NCBI RefSeq assembly: GCF_001700435.1 | Contig: NZ_LYPC01000014.1 | Span: 248,001-312,000 of the forward strand | Direction: 5' to 3' | Source of the DNA: Paenibacillus pectinilyticus | GTDB lineage: Bacteria > Bacillota > Bacilli > Paenibacillales > NBRC-103111 | Length of the DNA stretch: 64,000 nt | Shown here: positions 60,047-64,000 of the stretch, one piece after another | How the letters are laid out: each line of letters opens with the position of its first letter | Position numbering within the stretch: the first letter of the stretch is position 1 | Made by a program: the position numbers and the translations under genes | Notes under the pieces: model-generated | Databases searched by the model: none | Told to the model about the DNA's origin: nothing | The model's input: only the letters and a program-made list of their open reading frames with translations

Positions 60047-60107
60047 TAATATTGGTTATAAAGTCATAATATTGTTTATATTTCATGCTGAAGATGATTG
60101 GTAATAT
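60047..60107 (+). promoter_or_regulatory. Paired direct repeats and promoter of transporter operon
   Basis: TAATATTGGTTATA at 60047-60060 and TAATATTGTTTATA at 60067-60080 are near-identical and start exactly 20 bp apart, so they face the same side of the DNA. The possible -10 TAATAT is at 60102-60107, placing the second repeat next to a weak -35 region. This layout suits activation by the AraC-type regulator at 56563. Confidence 0.6.
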
Positions 60108-60145
60108 GAATGTACAAGATAAATGTGCTGGAAGGAGAGCAATGA

Positions 60146-61045
60146 ATGATTACTACTAGAAAAAAAGGAAGCGCTCGCTTTAATGATAAGCTTACACCGT
60201 ATTTATTTGTAGCTCCACAACTTATCGGTTATATCGTCTTCATGATAATCCCAATTACCTTTTCGCTTTACTTGTGCTTCCACAGCTGGAATTTCACCTC
60301 AGCAGCACAATTCACGGGTTTCGATAATTTTAACTTTGTATTTCATGATTCCATATTTCTGAAAACAATCGGCAACACTTTCTTGATTGCAGCGCTAGTC
60401 ACGCCTTTGACAATCGTTGTTGCACTCATACTAGCCTTATTATGCAGTGCACCCATGAAAGGATTAAGTTTCTACAAAAGTGCTTTCTTTCTTCCAATGG
60501 TCACATCTTCTGTATCCATAGCCATGGTGTTTTATTGGATTTACGCTCCTGACGTAGGCTTAATGCAATTTTTACTGAATGGCTTAAGCATGAGCAATCC
60601 CCATTGGTTTACAGATAGCTTGTGGGCAAGACTCGCTTTAACCATCATGTGCTCATGGCTTCAAATCGGTTATTATTTTATTATTTTTCTAGCAGGTATC
60701 AAATCGATTTCACCAAGCTACTACGAAGCGGCAAGCATCGATGGAGCTAACTCTTTTCAAAAGTTTTGGTATATTACCCGCTCAATGCTTTCACCGGTTA
60801 TATTTTTCTCTTTCGTCACATTAATGATTTACTCATTTAATATGTTTAACGAGCCTTATATATTAACGAAGGGAGGTCCCGACTTCTCCACGTATACACT
60901 CAGTATGTATATTTACCAATATGCTTTTCAAAGTTTTAAACTAGGACCTGCCTCTGTGGCTAGTTGGGTACTGTTTATACTAATCGGAATAGTGACCTTA
61001 ATTCAATTCAGCTTTCAAAGGAAGATGGTAAATTATGATACTTAA
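60146..61045 (+). CDS. Sugar ABC transporter permease, MalF/UgpA type
   Basis: The 299-residue protein follows AAGGAGAG. It starts with a hydrophilic tail and a first membrane segment (LFVAPQLIGYIVFMIIPITFSLYLCFHSWNF), has an EAA loop EAASIDGANSFQKFW near 196 and ends FSFQRKMVNYDT. The layout and length are those of MalF/UgpA permeases. It overlaps the next permease gene by 11 nt, so they are translated together. The binding protein and a GH127 enzyme follow, implying uptake of an arabinose-containing oligosaccharide. Confidence 0.93.
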   Translation: MITTRKKGSARFNDKLTPYLFVAPQLIGYIVFMIIPITFSLYLCFHSWNFTSAAQFTGFDNFNFVFHDSIFLKTIGNTFLIAALVTPLTIVVALILALLCSAPMKGLSFYKSAFFLPMVTSSVSIAMVFYWIYAPDVGLMQFLLNGLSMSNPHWFTDSLWARLALTIMCSWLQIGYYFIIFLAGIKSISPSYYEAASIDGANSFQKFWYITRSMLSPVIFFSFVTLMIYSFNMFNEPYILTKGGPDFSTYTLSMYIYQYAFQSFKLGPASVASWVLFILIGIVTLIQFSFQRKMVNYDT

Positions 61046-61862
61046 GAAAACAAGGGCAATTAGCAAACATACAATCATGCTTCTGTTTACCTTTATTACG
61101 ATTGGTCCTTTTTATTGGATGATTTCAACCTCATTGAAACAAACAGATCACTTGATCAAAATGCCACCTGACCTTTTACCTATACCCATTAACTTTCATT
61201 ATTATGTAGACGTTTTCACGATGGTACCGATGGCTAAAGCCATTGTAAATAGTTTCATGCTTACATTCGCTATCGTAATTGGAACGCTTTTCTTCTCATC
61301 TCTTGCAGCTTTTGCTTTCTCTAAATACAAATTTAAATATAGTGGCTTGCTATTTGCGATCATACTGAGTTCGCTCATTATACCTCAACAGGCTTCTCTC
61401 ATACCGATGTATGTTGCTTTTAGTAAAATTCACTGGATAGATACGTACTGGCCGTTAATTGTGCCAGCAACATTATTAAATGGCTATGCTGTTTTTCTAA
61501 TAAGGCAATTTATGATTGGAATCCCTGATGATTATATGGAAGCAGCTAAATTAGATGGAAGTTCGGCTTTCAAAATTTATTATTCCATTATGCTGCCACT
61601 GTGCAAACCCGTTCTTGCCTCTCTTGCACTATTTACGTTTATATTCCATTGGAATAATTACTTAAGCCAATTGATTTATATTAACTCTGAGAATAAATTT
61701 ACAGTGCCATTATTAATTGCTACGTTCAGGGACTCTTATAAGCTGGATTGGGGACGCTTAATGGCAGGTGCCACCGTATCTATTCTGCCTTCGACACTGT
61801 TTTACTTTTTATCTCAGAAGTTTTTCCTAGAAGGAATTACGTTCTCTGGTGTAAAAGGTTAA
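61035..61862 (+). CDS. Sugar ABC transporter permease, MalG/UgpE type
   Basis: The 275-residue protein has six likely membrane segments starting near residue 13, an EAA loop EAAKLDGSSAFKIY near 171 and the ending KFFLEGITFSGVKG, typical of MalG/UgpE. It begins inside the end of the MalF gene. The binding-protein gene lies 50 nt downstream, an order opposite to the cassette at 35428 where the binding protein comes first. Confidence 0.93.
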   Translation: MILKKTRAISKHTIMLLFTFITIGPFYWMISTSLKQTDHLIKMPPDLLPIPINFHYYVDVFTMVPMAKAIVNSFMLTFAIVIGTLFFSSLAAFAFSKYKFKYSGLLFAIILSSLIIPQQASLIPMYVAFSKIHWIDTYWPLIVPATLLNGYAVFLIRQFMIGIPDDYMEAAKLDGSSAFKIYYSIMLPLCKPVLASLALFTFIFHWNNYLSQLIYINSENKFTVPLLIATFRDSYKLDWGRLMAGATVSILPSTLFYFLSQKFFLEGITFSGVKG

Positions 61863-61912
61863 GTGAAGAAGAATTGATATAGAAAAAAATATAACAATGG
61901 GGAGATAGTTAA

Positions 61913-63280
61913 ATGAAACCTTTATCTAAGAAGATGACTAGTATTGCAATGATCATGGCGTTATTTGTAGCTGCAGGCTGCAGTAGTACAAAAGAAAGCA
62001 ATTCAGCACAAAGTACAAACACAGCTTCAAGTCAACCAACGGCATCGGCAGCAGCAACCGCTAAACCGAAAGAAAAAGTAATTGTGAATTTCGCCTACCC
62101 ATCGTTTGCATCAGCAGCTAGTGCTTGGGATAGTGCTGTTGGCATTGCCAATAAGCAATTGGAAAGCAAAAATATTGAAATCAAGATAAATAAAATTCCG
62201 CTGGATTCTTGGTCGGTCTATTATCAAAAAGTCATTAGTCAGATTGCAGCAGGGGACTCCCCGGATATTGGAAGAGTTGCAGAAGGCTTATTTCCAAAAC
62301 TCATTGAAAATGGGCAGGTTGTTGATATCTCTGATGTTGTTGCCAAGTTGGACAAAACGAAATACTTTGAAAATGCTTTACACGGTTCAGCTGTGAAGGA
62401 TGGAAAAACCTATGGAGTTCCATCAGGAATCTATAATACGTTTGTCTATATCAATAAAGATCTTTTTGATAAAGCAAAGATCGAATACCCTTCAATCGAT
62501 TGGAACAACCCGATTACAATGACAAAGCTAGTTGAAGAAGCGAAAGCGTTAACAAGTGGTGATGGTGCTAACAAATCGTGGGGGTTCTGGACGAGTCTTG
62601 AATCAGGTCACCTTGATGAATTTCTAAAAGGGGGAGGAAAAGGATTATATGATGACAAAGGTATTAGTGAGCTGTCAGACCCCGCGAATAAAAAAGTATT
62701 GAGCTATTTCGATCAAATGATGCGGGTGGATAAATCAATGCCGCAAGCTACGGACACCAAAGTTATGGGCGCTACAGATTTATTTAAAGCTGGTAAACTA
62801 GCCATTCTGGTAAATGGATCTTGGTTCTTTAATGAAGCGAAGGCTGTTAAATTTAAAGTGGGTCTTGCTGCTATGCCAAGTGAAGCAGGAAAAGGATCAA
62901 GTATGGGATTCCTTGATGGATGGGCGGTTTTCAAAGGAGCGAAACATGAAGCAGAGGCCAAAGAAGCGATCCTTGCTTTATCAAGTAAAGAGGTGAATGA
63001 CTTCTTATCAACAACTGGTGAGGCCGGAGGCCCAGTAGTTAAGTCTTCGCTAGAAGATAACAAAAGCAAAATATTGGGAGCTCCATTTATTGACTCGGAT
63101 ATAAGCACCTATTTAGGCTCATTAGGTAATCTAGTTAAATCGCCGTATACAACAAATCAGGACGACTGGACTCCTAAATATAATTCTGCAGTTGAACAAT
63201 TTTCTTTAGGGAAGCTAAGTGTAGATCAATTTACCGCACAGGCAGATGATATTATCAATAAAGGAAATGCCGCAAAATAA
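61913..63280 (+). CDS. Extracellular solute-binding lipoprotein, family 1
   Basis: The 455-residue protein follows GGGGAGA. Its lipoprotein signal ends VAAGC (Cys23), followed by a Ser/Thr/Ala-rich linker. The mature part (KEKVIVNFAYPSFASAASAWDSAVGIANKQLESKNIEIKINKIP) and later SQIAAGDSPDIGRVAEGLFPKLIENGQVVDISD, GKLAILVNGSWFF and MGFLDGWAVFKGAKH are typical of MalE/UgpB-like binding proteins. It should supply the MalF/MalG pair just upstream. A GH127 gene follows, hinting at beta-L-arabinofuranosides as the ligand. Confidence 0.93.
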   Translation: MKPLSKKMTSIAMIMALFVAAGCSSTKESNSAQSTNTASSQPTASAAATAKPKEKVIVNFAYPSFASAASAWDSAVGIANKQLESKNIEIKINKIPLDSWSVYYQKVISQIAAGDSPDIGRVAEGLFPKLIENGQVVDISDVVAKLDKTKYFENALHGSAVKDGKTYGVPSGIYNTFVYINKDLFDKAKIEYPSIDWNNPITMTKLVEEAKALTSGDGANKSWGFWTSLESGHLDEFLKGGGKGLYDDKGISELSDPANKKVLSYFDQMMRVDKSMPQATDTKVMGATDLFKAGKLAILVNGSWFFNEAKAVKFKVGLAAMPSEAGKGSSMGFLDGWAVFKGAKHEAEAKEAILALSSKEVNDFLSTTGEAGGPVVKSSLEDNKSKILGAPFIDSDISTYLGSLGNLVKSPYTTNQDDWTPKYNSAVEQFSLGKLSVDQFTAQADDIINKGNAAK

Positions 63281-63297
63281 ACAATTTTAAGTAGATT

Positions 63298-63327
63298 CAG
63301 GCAAAAGCGTACACTTGCTTTTGCCTG
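63298..63327 (+). terminator. Hairpin after binding-protein gene
   Basis: CAGGCAAAAGC pairs perfectly with GCTTTTGCCTG around an 8-nt loop. A T-run is lacking, so it may only lower expression of the downstream GH127 gene. Confidence 0.6.
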
Positions 63328-63401
63328 TTCTGAGTTATTGCCGAATTTCGCTACGCAAAGTTTAAGTGCGATATCAAAATGATTGAGGAGAGAAAGCATC
63401 T

Positions 63402-64000
63402 ATGAGAGAGAAGACAAGTTTACAGAGTTGGCAGAGCACCTCTTTTACGCAAGTCAGCATGGAGGATCACTTTTGGCAACCTCGTTTAGAAGTCTTGAAG
63501 CAAGTTACGCTGCCTGCCTGCCTTCATAAGTGTGAAGAAACAGGTCGTATTACGAACTTTGCCAAAGCTGCTGGTCTACAAGAGGGCAAGCATGAAGGGA
63601 TATATTTTAATGACTCGGATGTCTACAAAGTGCTTGAAGGTGCTGCGTATTCGCTCATGAATCATCCTGATCCGGTGTTGGAGGCTGAAATAGATCGTAT
63701 TATCGATTTCATCGCAGCAGCACAAGATGAAGATGGCTATCTCTCTACTTACTATACGTTGGAAGCACCTGAGAGCAAATGGTCCGACATGGAAAAACAC
63801 GAAATGTACTGTGGTGGACATTTGATTGAAGCAGCTGTTGCCTATTATGAGGCGACTGGTAAGCGTAAGCTGCTGGATACGGCTTGCAAATTGGCAGATC
63901 ATTATGACAGCCTGTTCGGTGTGGGCAAACGACACTGGGTAGAAGGTCACCAAGAAATCGAATTGGCATTAATGAAACTATACAAGGTAACGGCTGAACC
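63402..64000 (+). CDS. Glycoside hydrolase family 127 beta-L-arabinofuranosidase (5' part)
   Basis: The ATG at 63402 lies after GAGGAGAG and the frame is open to the window's end, giving about 199 residues. The opening (SFTQVSMEDHFWQPRLEVLKQVTLPACLHKCEETGRI), then IYFNDSDVYKVLEGAAYSLM near 68, DEDGYLSTYYTLEAPESKW near 108 and HEMYCGGHLIEAAVAYYEATGKRKLLD near 132 match the N-terminal half of the (alpha/alpha)6 domain of GH127 enzymes such as HypBA1. The catalytic Cys lies later and is not in view. No signal peptide is present, so it would act in the cytoplasm on sugars imported by the transporter upstream. Confidence 0.9.
   Translation, partial: MREKTSLQSWQSTSFTQVSMEDHFWQPRLEVLKQVTLPACLHKCEETGRITNFAKAAGLQEGKHEGIYFNDSDVYKVLEGAAYSLMNHPDPVLEAEIDRIIDFIAAAQDEDGYLSTYYTLEAPESKWSDMEKHEMYCGGHLIEAAVAYYEATGKRKLLDTACKLADHYDSLFGVGKRHWVEGHQEIELALMKLYKVTAE

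Overview
The window looks like a chromosomal segment of a spore-forming, plant-polysaccharide-degrading Firmicute, most likely Paenibacillus or a close relative. The signs are Gram-positive ribosome binding sites, lipoprotein substrate-binding proteins, five sugar-importer permease pairs (LplB/YtcP or MalF/MalG type) with no dedicated ATPase gene beside them, four YesM/YesN-type sensor kinase and AraC-type response regulator pairs, and remnants of the sporulation sigma factor gene sigK. I saw no rRNA, tRNA, CRISPR array, prophage or intact insertion sequence.

Layout. (A) 1-11590: the tail of an LplB-type permease, a YtcP-type permease, a large lipoprotein binding protein, a cupin phosphomannose-isomerase-like protein, a GH32 beta-fructosidase, then after a terminator a compact five-gene phosphosugar operon: HAD phosphatase, a tandem-duplicated deoxyhypusine-synthase-like protein, an HldE/RfaE-like PfkB kinase, a GmhA-like SIS isomerase and a TIM-barrel sugar isomerase/epimerase. 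(B) 11600-14190: a gene graveyard with an N-terminally truncated sigK copy, an orphan ABC ATPase and decayed importer permease pieces. (C) 14105-26735: an arabinogalactan-like locus with a GH43-like protein, a GH35 beta-galactosidase, a YesN/YesM pair, two permeases, a secreted GH43_24-like exo-galactanase and a binding protein. (D) 26828-28354: a MarR regulator with a DinB-like and an NTF2-like protein. (E) 28525-30486, minus strand: a secreted GH43 arabinanase-like protein with two discoidin-type domains. (F) 30703-41360: kinase, regulator, two paralogous binding proteins, MalF/MalG permeases and a GH78 alpha-L-rhamnosidase. (G) 41502-55125: kinase, regulator, binding protein, two permeases, a 1592-residue modular GH98-like enzyme and a GH43 xylosidase-like enzyme. 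(H) 55507-56517: a second truncated sigK copy and a broken GH3 gene. (I) 56563-64000: regulator, kinase, MalF/MalG permeases, binding protein and the start of a GH127 beta-L-arabinofuranosidase.

The genes form successive carbohydrate-utilisation cassettes. In each, a membrane kinase and AraC-type regulator probably sense an oligosaccharide, a lipoprotein and two permeases import it (powered by a shared MsmX-like ATPase encoded elsewhere), and glycosidases cut it outside or inside the cell.

The most notable finding is a 24-bp box found four times around cassette C, each time exactly 28 nt upstream of a -10 hexamer. It is the probable binding site of the local YesN-type regulator and defines an unusually clean local regulon. 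Other points of interest are the tandem deoxyhypusine-synthase-like protein inside a heptose-type phosphosugar operon, twin 390-bp sigK remnants 43.8 kb apart, a 132-bp repeat linking the graveyard to cassette F, and a pair of 14-bp direct repeats 20 bp apart before the cassette I transporter. All functional calls come from reading the sequence; no database search was run.
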